The translations under genes were made by a program, and so were the position numbers. Below are positions 16,519 to 25,872 of a stretch of DNA of 64,000 bases, piece by piece. Origin of the DNA: Simiduia curdlanivorans (lineage in GTDB: Bacteria > Pseudomonadota > Gammaproteobacteria > Pseudomonadales > Cellvibrionaceae); contig NZ_JAUFQG010000006.1 of assembly GCF_030409605.1 (NCBI RefSeq), positions 310,001-374,000 on the forward strand, in the 5' to 3' direction. The notes below the pieces were generated by a model. That model did no database searches and was not told the DNA's origin. It was given only the letters and a program-made list of their open reading frames with translations. The first letter of the stretch is position 1. Each line of letters begins with the position of its first letter.

Positions 16519-18254
16519 TGTGCCTCCAGCACAATGTCTGCTACTTCATCTTCAACTTGAGCCGAGACCCGCATAACTTCTTCCAACGTGGTAATGCCTT
16601 GCATGGCAAACTCTAGCGCGCTATACATCAACGGCTGGAAAGTCGGATTTTTGTGCACAACATCGTTAAAGGCGCGAACGTTGTTGTCCCTGAGCGCATC
16701 TGCCATGGCGTGATTAACCTCGAGCAACTCAAACACACCTATGCGCCCACGGTAGCCGGTATTGAAACAATGTGGGCACCCGGAACCCCTGCGCAGGTTA
16801 CTACCTTCGAGGCCAAATCGCTTTTTACCAAGCGCAATTAATTGCCGCTCATTAGCGTTGGGCTCATAGGCCTGGCTGCAGCTTTCGCACACTTTCCGAA
16901 CTAGTCGCTGCGCCACAATAGCTTTTAAAGACGCGGCCACTAAATAAGGATCGACACCCATATCTATCAAACGCAACGCCGAAGTGACCGCATCGTTGGT
17001 ATGCAAGGTAGATAAAACCAAATGCCCGGTCATCGCTGCACGCAAACCAATTTCCGCCGAACCACTATCTCGAATTTCGCCAACCAAAAGTATATCCGGA
17101 TCTTGACGCAAAGTTGCCCGCAATACCTTCTCAAAGTTCAAGCCAATTTTTTCATGTACTTGAACTTGCTGTACTCTTGGGAGCCGATATTCCACTGGGT
17201 CTTCTACGGTAATGATTTTCTTATCGGGGGTATTTAACTCCGACAAAGCACCGTACAAGGTAGTGGTTTTACCGCTACCCGTTGGGCCGGTAACCAATAT
17301 CAAACCATTGGGTCTTTGAATCAACTCGCGAAACTTAACAAGTAGATCTGCGGGAAGACCAACTTCGTCTAGGGAACGTACGCCGTCGGTATGATCCAGC
17401 AACCGCATAACCACCGACTCGCCAAATTGAACCGGCATAGTTGACAAACGAACATCTATGTTGCGCCGCTTTACGCGCAAGTTAAACCGGCCATCTTGAG
17501 GCAAGCGCTTTTCAGAAATATTTAAACTCGACATTAATTTCAAACGAACCACGAGTGCTGCAGCAATACGGCGCTCATTCATCACCTGCTCGCTTAGCAC
17601 ACCATCAATGCGCAAGCGAATACGCAACACCGCTTCGTCTGGCTCAATGTGAATATCCGACGCTTTAGCGTTAATTGCGTCTTCAAAAATCCTTTGCAAC
17701 AATTTAACAACCGGCGCATCCTCTTGACCTGCATCGGTAATAACATCGGCGAGATCAACAGCAGTATCTTCTAATTCGGTATCCAACTCCTCGGCAAGGG
17801 ACGCTATTTCCTGCTTATGGCTATAGGCGATATCGAGCACATCCAGCAATTCAGACTCTCGCACAACCGCTGGATGTAGAGGCTTATTAAAGACTTTTTG
17901 CAATTCATCAATGGAAAAAATATCGGTCGGATCTGCCATTCCCAACAAAATACCGTCGGCACTTTCCTTTAGCGGCATTACCCGATAACGTCGCGCCTGG
18001 GTTTCTGGGAGTGTCTGTATTAAATCGCGATCGAAGCGGAACTGCTTTAATTCCACGAAGGGGATTTTTAGCTGAGTAGATAATAAGGTTAGCATTGCGT
18101 TTTCATCCACGTAACCTAAGTCGACCAGCGTTCGACCGAGCTTTCTACCCGAGAGTTTTTGTTCTTTAAGCGCTTGCTCCAATTGAGCTTCGCTAATCAT
18201 TTGATTGCTAACTAAAAGGTCGCCAATTCTGATTCTTTGCCTTGGTTCGCTCAC
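16515..18254 (-). CDS. mshE: MSHA extension ATPase MshE
   Basis: A 579-residue GspE/PilB-type assembly ATPase. The N-terminal MshEN/GSPII_E_N domain (about 1-150) begins RIRIGDLLVSNQMISEAQLEQAL; in Vibrio MshE this domain binds cyclic di-GMP. The catalytic domain has Walker A GPTGSGKT at 323-330, an Asp box, Walker B DILLVGEIRD (387-396), and a tetracysteine zinc motif (C456, C459, C493, C496). It powers pilus extension at MshG. The likely start is GTG at 18254, 15 bp after mshN. A GGDEF protein occurs elsewhere in the window, but no link is shown. Confidence 0.94.
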   Translation of the reverse strand: MSEPRQRIRIGDLLVSNQMISEAQLEQALKEQKLSGRKLGRTLVDLGYVDENAMLTLLSTQLKIPFVELKQFRFDRDLIQTLPETQARRYRVMPLKESADGILLGMADPTDIFSIDELQKVFNKPLHPAVVRESELLDVLDIAYSHKQEIASLAEELDTELEDTAVDLADVITDAGQEDAPVVKLLQRIFEDAINAKASDIHIEPDEAVLRIRLRIDGVLSEQVMNERRIAAALVVRLKLMSSLNISEKRLPQDGRFNLRVKRRNIDVRLSTMPVQFGESVVMRLLDHTDGVRSLDEVGLPADLLVKFRELIQRPNGLILVTGPTGSGKTTTLYGALSELNTPDKKIITVEDPVEYRLPRVQQVQVHEKIGLNFEKVLRATLRQDPDILLVGEIRDSGSAEIGLRAAMTGHLVLSTLHTNDAVTSALRLIDMGVDPYLVAASLKAIVAQRLVRKVCESCSQAYEPNANERQLIALGKKRFGLEGSNLRRGSGCPHCFNTGYRGRIGVFELLEVNHAMADALRDNNVRAFNDVVHKNPTFQPLMYSALEFAMQGITTLEEVMRVSAQVEDEVADIVLEAQ

Positions 18255-18269
18255 AACAGTCTCCGCTTA

Positions 18270-19670
18270 TTAACCGCCGCCAAGTTCTCTGACCCGCTGC
18301 TCGACATATTGCCGCGCCGCATCTTGAGCAGGCAGAGTTAAGGTCGCCTTTTTAAACGCACCTAATGCCTTAACATTGGCTTGCGCATCTAGCGCCACAG
18401 CATAGCCAAGCCAGTAGCTGCCGGTTTCTGGCGCAACAGCTAGTAATTTTTCATAGGCCTGCTCGGCGTCAGCATAGCGTTGCACTCGGTAGTACAAGCC
18501 TGCCAACAATCCGTAGTAACTACTATCTTGTTCGTAGCTTGGCAAGTTCTTTTCGAGTACCGCAATGGCCTCTGCAGGCCGACCGGACTGAATAAACTCT
18601 GCTGCCTGCATTTTTGCGATGTGGTAACTCGGTAACGTGCCCTGTAAGGTCACCCTTAGCTTCAACGCTTCTGCACTTTGATTGGAGTTCAAATAAGCTT
18701 GGTGCAATAGCTCGACAAACTCGCCATCAGTTGCACTCTGGGGCATGAAGCCACTCAGCAGAAGTGCCGCATCGCGAGCCTGCCCTGCCGCGATATATTT
18801 TTTAGCAAGAAACTTAGCGTCATCAGCTTTACCATTGGAGGAGCGCACCACACTCGATTTTACTTGCGGCGACTCAATGGCTGCCTGCGTAATATCTCTA
18901 TCGCGTTCAATAGCGCTGTTCGGTTCTGAGGCATGTGCAGCTGGCATTTGCGCAATTAAATCCCCCAAGCCGATTCTTTGAGGCGCAACTGTTTCAGCTC
19001 TTTCCAGCATTTGCGCCGCTGCTGTAATATCACCTTTTTTCGCAAGACTTATCGCAAAGGCTTTATAGCGCTTTGCCACCTGCTGCAAGCCGGCTAGCGC
19101 TCTAGGTTCCGTTGCATCAAGATCCAACATGGCCTGAAAGTAATGCACGGCATTATCTGACTCAGGTGTCATCAATCGATCCTTAGACAACGCAATAGCA
19201 GCGTTTTTATACAAAAGGTCGATCTGCTGCTGGCGTAACAAACTTAACTCTCGCTCCTGCTCGGCCTGCAGCGCCAGCGCCTTAGTCTGTTCCAACATTG
19301 CCTCTTGCGTTAACTGCGGGTCCGATTCTGCTAAAGAGTTTGGCGGAAGCATAATTGGTGATTGACTGGCCGCCACTGCCTGCTCAAGGTTCGAGCCAGC
19401 TGATGGCACATTGCCTTGCTCATTCATCGCAAGCGTCTCAACAACGCCAGGTGTTTGATCGGTAAGCTCGCCTAAATCGAACAAATAGAATTGATGGGCA
19501 GAAAAAGCAAACAGAAAGGTAAACAACCCGGATAATTTTAACCACCTAGCCAATGGCGTCGCGCTAACGAATTCAACCGAGTGCACATAATCAACGGCTG
19601 GCAAAGGATCGCCCGAACTGTCGCTCTGAGCCCTTTGCAGTTGATGTAATGTAGCTTGCGTTTCTGTCAT
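18270..19670 (-). CDS. mshN: MSHA biogenesis protein MshN (TPR)
   Basis: A 466-residue inner-membrane protein. A single membrane segment (LSGLFTFLFAFSAHQFYLFDL) follows a cytoplasmic N-terminus of about 45 residues, then come an Ala/Gln-rich stretch and several tetratricopeptide repeats in the C-terminal two-thirds (for example PAEAIAVLEKNLPSYEQDSSYYGLLAGLYYRVQRYADAEQAYEKLL). Expected to scaffold the periplasmic part of the MSHA machine. ATGA overlap with mshM. Confidence 0.88.
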   Translation of the reverse strand: MTETQATLHQLQRAQSDSSGDPLPAVDYVHSVEFVSATPLARWLKLSGLFTFLFAFSAHQFYLFDLGELTDQTPGVVETLAMNEQGNVPSAGSNLEQAVAASQSPIMLPPNSLAESDPQLTQEAMLEQTKALALQAEQERELSLLRQQQIDLLYKNAAIALSKDRLMTPESDNAVHYFQAMLDLDATEPRALAGLQQVAKRYKAFAISLAKKGDITAAAQMLERAETVAPQRIGLGDLIAQMPAAHASEPNSAIERDRDITQAAIESPQVKSSVVRSSNGKADDAKFLAKKYIAAGQARDAALLLSGFMPQSATDGEFVELLHQAYLNSNQSAEALKLRVTLQGTLPSYHIAKMQAAEFIQSGRPAEAIAVLEKNLPSYEQDSSYYGLLAGLYYRVQRYADAEQAYEKLLAVAPETGSYWLGYAVALDAQANVKALGAFKKATLTLPAQDAARQYVEQRVRELGGG

Positions 19671-20578
19671 GACATAACACTACCCAAATAAGCCGACAAC
19701 AAGATACCACCGGCACCACCAGCAACAGGCCAGAGCCAGTTAACGCCCTGAGCAACGAAGCGCCCAAGCCGTCGCGCCTCGGGGGTATTGTTGATTGCAA
19801 TAGCCAAGTGTTCTGAGTTCACCGACGTATCGCCAGCATTAAACGCAGCGATTAAGGCTTTATGAGCCAACAAATTTACCAGCCGAGGAATGCCACCGGA
19901 GCTCCAGTAGAGATACAAAAGCGCGGATTTAGAAAACACCAACCTATCGCAGCCGGCCGAACTCATTCGATACCCCACGTACTCTGCAACGCCCTCGGAG
20001 GTTAACGGCTGTAATCGTGCAGTAAATACAATTCGTTGTTTTAATTGTCGCAGATCAGATCTTTCGAGCGTTTCATCCAACTCGGGCTGACCAATCAACA
20101 CCACCTGTAACAGTTTTCGTTTTTCCGTATCAAGATTAGTCAAAAGGCGCAAAGACTCTAAGGTATCGCGAGGCATGGCCTGCGCCTCATCAACAATTAA
20201 CACCACCTGAACACTATCTTTTACCAACTGTAAAAGTTTGCGGTAAATCGAACCCATCAGCTGGTAAGCAGGCATATCTGCCGCGAACTCTGCACCTATT
20301 TCCGCAGCTACCAGCCCTTTTAGCTCATTGGGTGTTAAATAGGAGTTGGGGATATAAATAACCTTAAATTTGCCGTCTAACAGTGACAATAATTTACGGC
20401 AAAGCAAGGTTTTTCCTGTGCCAACCTCACCAACAATCTTGATAAAACCTTCATTATTCTGAACCGCGCCGAGCATAGTGTTAAGCGCGGCCCTATGGCT
20501 TTGCTTATTAAAAAAGAACTGGGTATCCGGCGTCAGCGAAAAGGGTTTTTCTTGCAGGCCGAAGAATTCTGTGTACAA
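19667..20578 (-). CDS. mshM: MSHA biogenesis protein MshM (AAA ATPase)
   Basis: A 303-residue ExeA/GspA-like AAA ATPase. It begins MYTEFFGLQEKPFSLTPDTQFFF, the family hallmark; Walker A is GEVGTGKT at 50-57 and Walker B VVLIVDEAQ near 125-133. A C-terminal hydrophobic stretch (WLWPVAGGAGGILLSAYLGS) suggests a membrane anchor. Related proteins help secretin insertion or peptidoglycan remodelling. The start is TTG at 20578, supported by an AAGGAG Shine-Dalgarno that overlaps the end of mshL. Confidence 0.92.
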   Translation of the reverse strand: MYTEFFGLQEKPFSLTPDTQFFFNKQSHRAALNTMLGAVQNNEGFIKIVGEVGTGKTLLCRKLLSLLDGKFKVIYIPNSYLTPNELKGLVAAEIGAEFAADMPAYQLMGSIYRKLLQLVKDSVQVVLIVDEAQAMPRDTLESLRLLTNLDTEKRKLLQVVLIGQPELDETLERSDLRQLKQRIVFTARLQPLTSEGVAEYVGYRMSSAGCDRLVFSKSALLYLYWSSGGIPRLVNLLAHKALIAAFNAGDTSVNSEHLAIAINNTPEARRLGRFVAQGVNWLWPVAGGAGGILLSAYLGSVMS

Positions 20579-20581
20579 GCG

Positions 20582-22306
20582 TTACTCCTTACCAAAGATT
20601 TCGCGATAAGTAACACCTAAGTCCTTAACGCGCTGATTGCTTGATTCAACATCTTTCAGGTAGGTGTTTGCGTCGACGACAGTTGGCCGCAACAGTATTA
20701 CCAGTTCAGTTTTAACTTTTTTATAATTACGGGTATTGAACATGCCACGCACACCGGGAATATCACCCAACAGCGGGGTTTTTCCGTCAACTTCTTGCAG
20801 AATTTCCTGCATCAAACCACCAAGCACAACCACCTGACCACTCTCGGCTCGAACAATACTATCGGTTTCTCTAATATCCCTCACTGCCAAAGGTAGGGAA
20901 AACTTCTCATCACCTATTGTCAGGTTCTTTTCCTGATCAGAAACGCTACTGACCACCGGATGAATATGCAAAATAATATCGCCCGTGGCCGCGATCTGCG
21001 GAGTGACATCAAGCGCAATACCACTGAAAAAACTCGCCAAATCAATATTTGGCGTACTGGTGGTAGAGGAGGCATTAGAGGTTGTATTGCTCGACAGACC
21101 CGTCACGAAAAACTCATCTGTGCCCACGCGAATCACCGCTTTCTGATTATTCACGGTAGAAATTCTTGGACTACTCAACACTTGCACATTGCCCTGCTGC
21201 TCTAGCAAGTCTAACAGCTGGCTAATATCATTGACCTTCAATAGCGACGAAAATAGCTCGCCAGTTTCGGCACCTACGGTAATATTATTTGGCAACTCGA
21301 ATTCAGACACATTGCGCGCCATGATTAATTGACCGCTGATTGCACTCCAGTTAATTCCAGCGGCAAACTCGTCACTTAATTTTACTTCGAGAATTTTGGC
21401 CTCGATAACCACCTGACGCTTTACGGTCATGTCTGATCGCTCGAGAAACTCCCGAACCGAAAACAGCTCGGCTGGTAGCGCCTTGACGATAACCATGCCC
21501 GCTTGCGGCGATATCATCACGCGACGCTGATCCGATTCACCGCCGATGATTGCGATAAGAGTTTCCCTTAAAGATGACCAAAAATCTGTCTTTGACAAAG
21601 TTTGGACTTGAGAACCTGCAGAAATTTGACCGGAGGAGGATTTATTATCTTCAGCGCTGCCAAACATGCCAAGTAAGTTGGGGTTAGAGCCGCTATTTGA
21701 TCCACCTGAACGTGAGTTTCCACTGCTATTGCTATTACTGTTATTGCTGTTATTTGAATCTAGCCGACCGACCGGAACCGATGTATCGGAAATACCAACG
21801 CGCCGAACGTCCAAGTAATCAATCGGGAACATTTCCGTTCGATACTCCAACGGGTAGATCGTATAGATGCCGTTACGCTCTTTAAATTCGTAGCCATAAA
21901 TATCGCGCGCCACTTCGAGCACCTCAAGCACAGTAACGTTTTTGAGGTTTAACGATAACTGCCCAGCAACCGCTGGGTGCACCACGACATTTGTACCGGT
22001 GCCATCAATAAGCCCGAGAAAAAAATCTTTCGCATTAACGTTGTGAACGGATACATCAAACCTAGGCACCACCGCGACAGCTGGCGCAGACTGGCCTAGC
22101 AAAGTGTTATTCACGCTATCAGGTACAGCCTTAGGCGCGGCAACCTTTTCTGCCTCAACGACCTGCGCCATTTCCTTTTCAATAGAAAAATCTGCTTCGC
22201 GGGTTGAGGATGTGCAACTCACAAGCAACGTCAATAAACACGGTAATAACCAACTTGGCGCAATCGCGCGCTCGCCCCGTAAATGTTGTTTCAACATAAG
22301 CTCCAT
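20582..22306 (-). CDS. mshL: MSHA outer-membrane secretin MshL
   Basis: A 574-residue secretin lipoprotein. The signal peptide ends in LLTLLVSC with the lipobox Cys at 31. An STN-type domain (about 83-135) precedes a low-complexity Asn/Ser/Gly linker (about 183-210), an N1-like domain, and the secretin homology domain with VIEAKILEVKLSDEFAAGINW, LLEQQGNVQVLSSPRI and VVVLGGLMQE signatures. It forms the outer-membrane channel for the pilus. The ATG at 22306 has AGGATG about 9 nt upstream; ATG 22297 is possible. It starts 9 bp after mshK. Confidence 0.93.
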   Translation of the reverse strand: MELMLKQHLRGERAIAPSWLLPCLLTLLVSCTSSTREADFSIEKEMAQVVEAEKVAAPKAVPDSVNNTLLGQSAPAVAVVPRFDVSVHNVNAKDFFLGLIDGTGTNVVVHPAVAGQLSLNLKNVTVLEVLEVARDIYGYEFKERNGIYTIYPLEYRTEMFPIDYLDVRRVGISDTSVPVGRLDSNNSNNSNSNSSGNSRSGGSNSGSNPNLLGMFGSAEDNKSSSGQISAGSQVQTLSKTDFWSSLRETLIAIIGGESDQRRVMISPQAGMVIVKALPAELFSVREFLERSDMTVKRQVVIEAKILEVKLSDEFAAGINWSAISGQLIMARNVSEFELPNNITVGAETGELFSSLLKVNDISQLLDLLEQQGNVQVLSSPRISTVNNQKAVIRVGTDEFFVTGLSSNTTSNASSTTSTPNIDLASFFSGIALDVTPQIAATGDIILHIHPVVSSVSDQEKNLTIGDEKFSLPLAVRDIRETDSIVRAESGQVVVLGGLMQEILQEVDGKTPLLGDIPGVRGMFNTRNYKKVKTELVILLRPTVVDANTYLKDVESSNQRVKDLGVTYREIFGKE

Positions 22307-22315
22307 CAAAACATC

Positions 22316-22654
22316 CTATTGAGTTGCACTATTCTTTTTAATTTGGCCATGCAACGCTAAGCGTTGTACACCGTCTTTGGTTTCTACCGCAACTTCTGCA
22401 TCGCTAATCGCGAGTATTTTACCGCCGTTAACCCAGTCACCCACTTTAACCAATTTACCATTCACAATGGCTTTAGACTGAGTTGCAGATATAAAAATCG
22501 AATTCAAGGTGAAAGGCTGTGCCTTCGCTGACTTTTGGTTAAAACCTAAGGGCGAGGTTGGATCGGACAAGGGAACTTCCGCTCCGGTTCTAGCGGCACA
22601 AACCAGCAAAAGTAAACAAGTTAAGATTTTCACAGGTTTAGCCACCGACAGCAC
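22316..22654 (-). CDS. mshK: MSHA biogenesis protein MshK
   Basis: A 112-residue exported small protein with a signal peptide (VKILTCLLLLVCAARTGAEV) and a PilP-like periplasmic part ending in repeated short beta strands (KLVKVGDWVNGGKILAISDAEVAVETKDG). By analogy with PilP it would connect the inner-membrane complex to the secretin MshL. The frame opens at a GTG (22654) that overlaps mshJ by 17 bp. Start uncertain; assignment rests on position and domain style. Confidence 0.82.
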   Translation of the reverse strand: MLSVAKPVKILTCLLLLVCAARTGAEVPLSDPTSPLGFNQKSAKAQPFTLNSIFISATQSKAIVNGKLVKVGDWVNGGKILAISDAEVAVETKDGVQRLALHGQIKKNSATQ

Positions 22655-23300
22655 CTCGCTCAGTCGACAAGGTATACACCTTCAGCTCAATGTCGGCTTG
22701 CGGATACGAACTCACCTTGTAATCCAAGCTATCCCAATAAAAACGCCATGGTAGCGCCTCTAGGGTTTGTAAATATTCATTCAGGGCAAAATAGCCACCT
22801 TGAAGCGTTAATTTAACTGTATGACGGTAAACTCCTGTTGTCGGTGTGGTATCGGCTTGATCTTGCTGGGTGCTAAGCTGCAGCTCTTCAATGGGTAAGG
22901 TTTGAAGACCAACTAAAGACAGTTTTCCGGTTTTCAATAAGACGCTCTCTAAGATTAGCGGCAATTCGTGCGCGGGTACTAAGCCGACCGACATTGCAGC
23001 GAGTGATTGATCCAGCTGTTCGATGTCGCGCGCCAATTGCACTGCTTCTTGGCGCAATAATTTATCGGGATCTTGCTGTTGCCTTAACGCCAAACTGGCT
23101 AGCTCTGCCTTTTGGCTAGCAACCTTCGCATCCAAATCAATCTGCGTTCGCTGTAGCAATTTAGTCTCAGCGTCAATTTGCGCGCCAATAGCGAGCGACC
23201 AAATTAAATAAACCAAAGCTAAAACAACCAATAATACGAGCGCTCGCTCGCGCGTTTGCAGCTTCTCAAATTTTTCACGGTAATTTTTTATGGCTGACAT
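22638..23300 (-). CDS. mshJ: MSHA biogenesis protein MshJ (PilO-like)
   Basis: A 220-residue bitopic inner-membrane protein: a short cytoplasmic start, a membrane segment (ALVLLVVLALVYLIWSLAIG, about 20-39), a coiled-coil region rich in Gln/Leu/Asp (about 40-105), then an alpha/beta periplasmic domain with YFALNEYLQTLEALPWRFYWD. This is the PilO/GspM layout and corresponds to MshJ. It begins 1 bp after the PilN-like gene and ends inside mshK. Confidence 0.86.
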   Translation of the reverse strand: MSAIKNYREKFEKLQTRERALVLLVVLALVYLIWSLAIGAQIDAETKLLQRTQIDLDAKVASQKAELASLALRQQQDPDKLLRQEAVQLARDIEQLDQSLAAMSVGLVPAHELPLILESVLLKTGKLSLVGLQTLPIEELQLSTQQDQADTTPTTGVYRHTVKLTLQGGYFALNEYLQTLEALPWRFYWDSLDYKVSSYPQADIELKVYTLSTERGAVGG

Positions 23301-23301
23301 G

Positions 23302-23910
23302 TTAACGCCCCGCCTTTGAAACTTGTGCGTCGCGGCTCAAACTAAAGGTAACGGTGCTGCCTTGCGAGCGCTCTAAAACTAAATGGCCGAAGCGACTATT
23401 TTTAAATGAAGCCTCAGATTGTAACCGCTGGAGATACTGTGGCACAGCCTGAGCAGATGCGGCGCTACCGCTAAAATTAAACTGTTTACCACCAGCATTG
23501 ATCTGAAAGGCTTGCACTGAGATATTTTTCTGATGCTGCCTTGCCAAGGCCAATAGCTGGCTGGAAAAACCTTCGCTATTGCCTAAATTTTGCTGATTAA
23601 TCAGTTGATAAATTCGCTGGCGCCGCTCCAAATCCAAACGCAGCTTGTCCACCTCTTGCTGCACCTGTGCCGCTTGGCTCAATGGTAATGCGGCTTTAAT
23701 TGCAGTAATTTCCTGCGCTTGCTGGTCGAACTGCTGTTGAATTGCTTGGGTTGAGGTTAACAACTGGCTATTTTCAACCTTGCCAACAACGCTCAACAGG
23801 ATTAATAACACACAGACAGCAGCGCACAGATATAGCGCCGCATTAAAACTTAACACTTCGTCCTTGGGCTTAAGCTCGGGTAGGTAAAGATTGACCTGCT
23901 GCCAACTCAT
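23302..23910 (-). CDS. PilN-like MSHA assembly protein (MshI2)
   Basis: A 202-residue bitopic protein starting at the ATG at 23910, which overlaps the mshI stop (ATGA). It opens MSWQQVNLYLPELKPKDE, the conserved PilN-type N-terminal peptide that binds the PilM-like partner. A membrane helix (ALYLCAAVCVLLILLSVVG) and a coiled coil follow. In many MSHA loci this is annotated as a second MshI or PilN-like protein. It would join MshI and MshJ in the inner-membrane alignment complex. Confidence 0.85.
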   Translation of the reverse strand: MSWQQVNLYLPELKPKDEVLSFNAALYLCAAVCVLLILLSVVGKVENSQLLTSTQAIQQQFDQQAQEITAIKAALPLSQAAQVQQEVDKLRLDLERRQRIYQLINQQNLGNSEGFSSQLLALARQHQKNISVQAFQINAGGKQFNFSGSAASAQAVPQYLQRLQSEASFKNSRFGHLVLERSQGSTVTFSLSRDAQVSKAGR

Positions 23911-24836
23911 GGCGCAACCTCTTGACGCAAACTGGCGCCGACGGCCGAAGCACACTGTTGCAGAATAGCTTCGTCAAATTGCTCGCTCGGCGCGACTAAA
24001 TCGGTTAAGGAAAGCACGCCAAAATTGACGCCAAAGAAAGCACCGCGCAGTTCTTCGGTTATTTTATCGGCGCTGACATGTTCACCAAACAACCAAACAT
24101 GAGCTGGAGGCACCTGCCCGAGTTGCCGCTCGTAGTAGTCAAAGGAACGCTGTAACTCGAGTACCAACGCTTCTACCGGCAGGTCATCTAACAATCCGGC
24201 CTGATAATTAATGGAAAAATTGCGGGATAAATACAAACAGTCGTTTTTAACCAGCGACAAACTGCCCTTTCCAGCACTTAAATGCACCAACGCAGCACCT
24301 CGGGGTCCACTGGATGCCACTCCGGCGAGGTTGCGGGCAGACATCTCATCGATATCAATGCTTTCTAGGTGCAGCTTAGCGTTTGCAACCGTCTCGATAG
24401 TGGCAAGAATGAGATCTTTTTTCGCCACGACGGCATAAACCAATTTTTGCCCAGAGCGGCCACAATCGTCGGCCAATGGTATGACATCGACCACGGCTTG
24501 CTCGAGCGGGTAGTTAATCAGGTCTTTCACTTTCCATTTAACGGCATCTCTCAACTCTTCCTCGGGCACCTTAGGCGCATCCATCATAAACAACTGGTAT
24601 TGATCTTGGTTGAGTACCACGTTGCAACCTACGCCCGAAATACCCAACGCTTTAACGCGCTCGCCCAGTAATTGGCTCCGCTCGGGCCAGCCATCGCTAG
24701 ACGCCAAAGATTCGCAGGCTTTCAAGTGAATTTGATCTGGGTTTCGCAGTGTGTAGACAAGGTTTATCTCGCCGCCATTAAACTGGAGGCCGCAGCGACC
24801 ATCAGGTTGGGTGCGAGACCACAATTTTTTCAGCAA
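23907..24836 (-). CDS. mshI: MSHA biogenesis protein MshI (PilM-like)
   Basis: A 309-residue cytosolic PilM-type, actin-fold protein; first gene of the msh locus here. Segments such as DQYQLFMMDAPKVPEEELRDAVKWKVKDLI and GAALVHLSAGKGSLSLVKNDCLYLSRNFSI are typical of MshI/PilM. The start is a TTG at 24836, supported by AAGGAG with 8-nt spacing. The mshH/csrD-type gene found upstream in Vibrio is absent, replaced by a divergent trmL with 271 bp between them, which probably contains the main msh promoter. Confidence 0.88.
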   Translation of the reverse strand: MLKKLWSRTQPDGRCGLQFNGGEINLVYTLRNPDQIHLKACESLASSDGWPERSQLLGERVKALGISGVGCNVVLNQDQYQLFMMDAPKVPEEELRDAVKWKVKDLINYPLEQAVVDVIPLADDCGRSGQKLVYAVVAKKDLILATIETVANAKLHLESIDIDEMSARNLAGVASSGPRGAALVHLSAGKGSLSLVKNDCLYLSRNFSINYQAGLLDDLPVEALVLELQRSFDYYERQLGQVPPAHVWLFGEHVSADKITEELRGAFFGVNFGVLSLTDLVAPSEQFDEAILQQCASAVGASLRQEVAP

Positions 24837-25107
24837 ACCGCGTTCTCCTTGATAAGGCAGCAGATGGCGTTATTCCCTCTGGCCGACATAGAGGCTATCT
24901 GCCAGCGGTGAGGAAACTTAAACCAGTGATTTGACCGTGGCTATGGCCGGCAAAAAACGCAAAACCCCATGAGTTGTGCAAGTAATTACCGTAACATACC
25001 CGACTAGTTGTTATAACTGTAGTTTTATCAATAACTTCCCGCAAGGTTATCAGGCAAATACTCAACATTAACAACGCCAGTAAATTTGGCCCTGATCGGA
25101 CATCAAC

Positions 25108-25572
25108 ATGATCAATATTGTACTTTACGAACCTGAAATTCCGCCCAACACGGGCAATATCATCCGCCTGTGTGCCAACATGGGTGCTAATTTGCACCTC
25201 ATTGAGCCGTTGGGGTTCGAGTTTGACGACAAGAAGCTGAGAAGAGCTGGCTTAGATTACAGCGAGTGGGCTCAGGTAACGCACCATAAACACTGGCAGG
25301 CCTTTACCGAGATTGCCAATCACGAGCGACTGTTCGCGCTGAGCACCAAAGGCCAGCGAAGCCACAGTAAGGCGCAATTCCAAGCTGGCGACTGGCTGGT
25401 GTTCGGGCCCGAGTCTAGAGGCTTACCGGCCGATATCCGCGAATCGCTGGTGCCCGAGCAGGTATTGCGCATCCCCATGGTGGCCAACTCGCGCAGCCTA
25501 AATCTATCCAATGCTGTGGCCATAATGGCCTACGAGGCCTGGCGTCAGCTGGGTTTTATTGGTGCCGCTTAG
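25108..25572 (+). CDS. trmL: tRNA (cytidine/uridine-34-2'-O)-methyltransferase
   Basis: A 154-residue SPOUT (SpoU) methyltransferase of TrmL type, which 2'-O-methylates the wobble base of tRNA-Leu isoacceptors. Motif 1 NTGNIIRLCAN (14-24), motif 2 LVFGPESRGLP, and motif 3 IPMVANSRSLNLSNAVAIMAYEAWRQL at the C-terminus (the trefoil knot) are all intact. Length matches E. coli TrmL (157). It is divergent from the MSHA locus. Confidence 0.95.
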   Translation: MINIVLYEPEIPPNTGNIIRLCANMGANLHLIEPLGFEFDDKKLRRAGLDYSEWAQVTHHKHWQAFTEIANHERLFALSTKGQRSHSKAQFQAGDWLVFGPESRGLPADIRESLVPEQVLRIPMVANSRSLNLSNAVAIMAYEAWRQLGFIGAA

Positions 25573-25581
25573 GCACTAAAC

Positions 25582-25841
25582 TAGGGCCTGCTCACATTTT
25601 TTGATTGTCACTGCTGGAACCGCACTTTCGTGTCCAGCAAGACCGGTGTAGCGAGTTACATAAGCGACTGACAACGCAATGGGACGCGAAAAAAGGCCAG
25701 CCCTTCGGATTGTGGCTAAAAATTCGCCAGCCATCGTTACTCATCACTTATTTGGAATAACACCATACCGCGCTCTTCGCGCTAAAAATGGCTGTTTTTA
25801 TACCGCAACAGCGACAGGCAACATAGAGTAGACAGGCCCTA
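25582..25841. mobile_element. Candidate MITE-like element, ~260 bp
   Basis: The trmL-mioC gap (300 bp) is almost filled by a block bounded by perfect 9-bp inverted termini, TAGGGCCTG at 25582-25590 and CAGGCCCTA at 25833-25841, each with an outer TA dinucleotide as expected for TA-targeting elements. Inside are short stems such as CGCGC-TCTTC-GCGC. It encodes no convincing protein in either direction, although a short minus-strand frame around 25590-25735 could give a spurious peptide. Element identity is inferred from structure alone; copy number in the genome is unknown. Confidence 0.45.
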
Positions 25842-25872
25842 ACCCCAAAATTACCAGCAACCGAGTTTAGTC

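Noticed and set aside
25590..25735. Small minus-strand gene inside the trmL-mioC gap
   Set aside because: No ribosome binding site or recognisable protein; the region is better explained by an inverted-end element.
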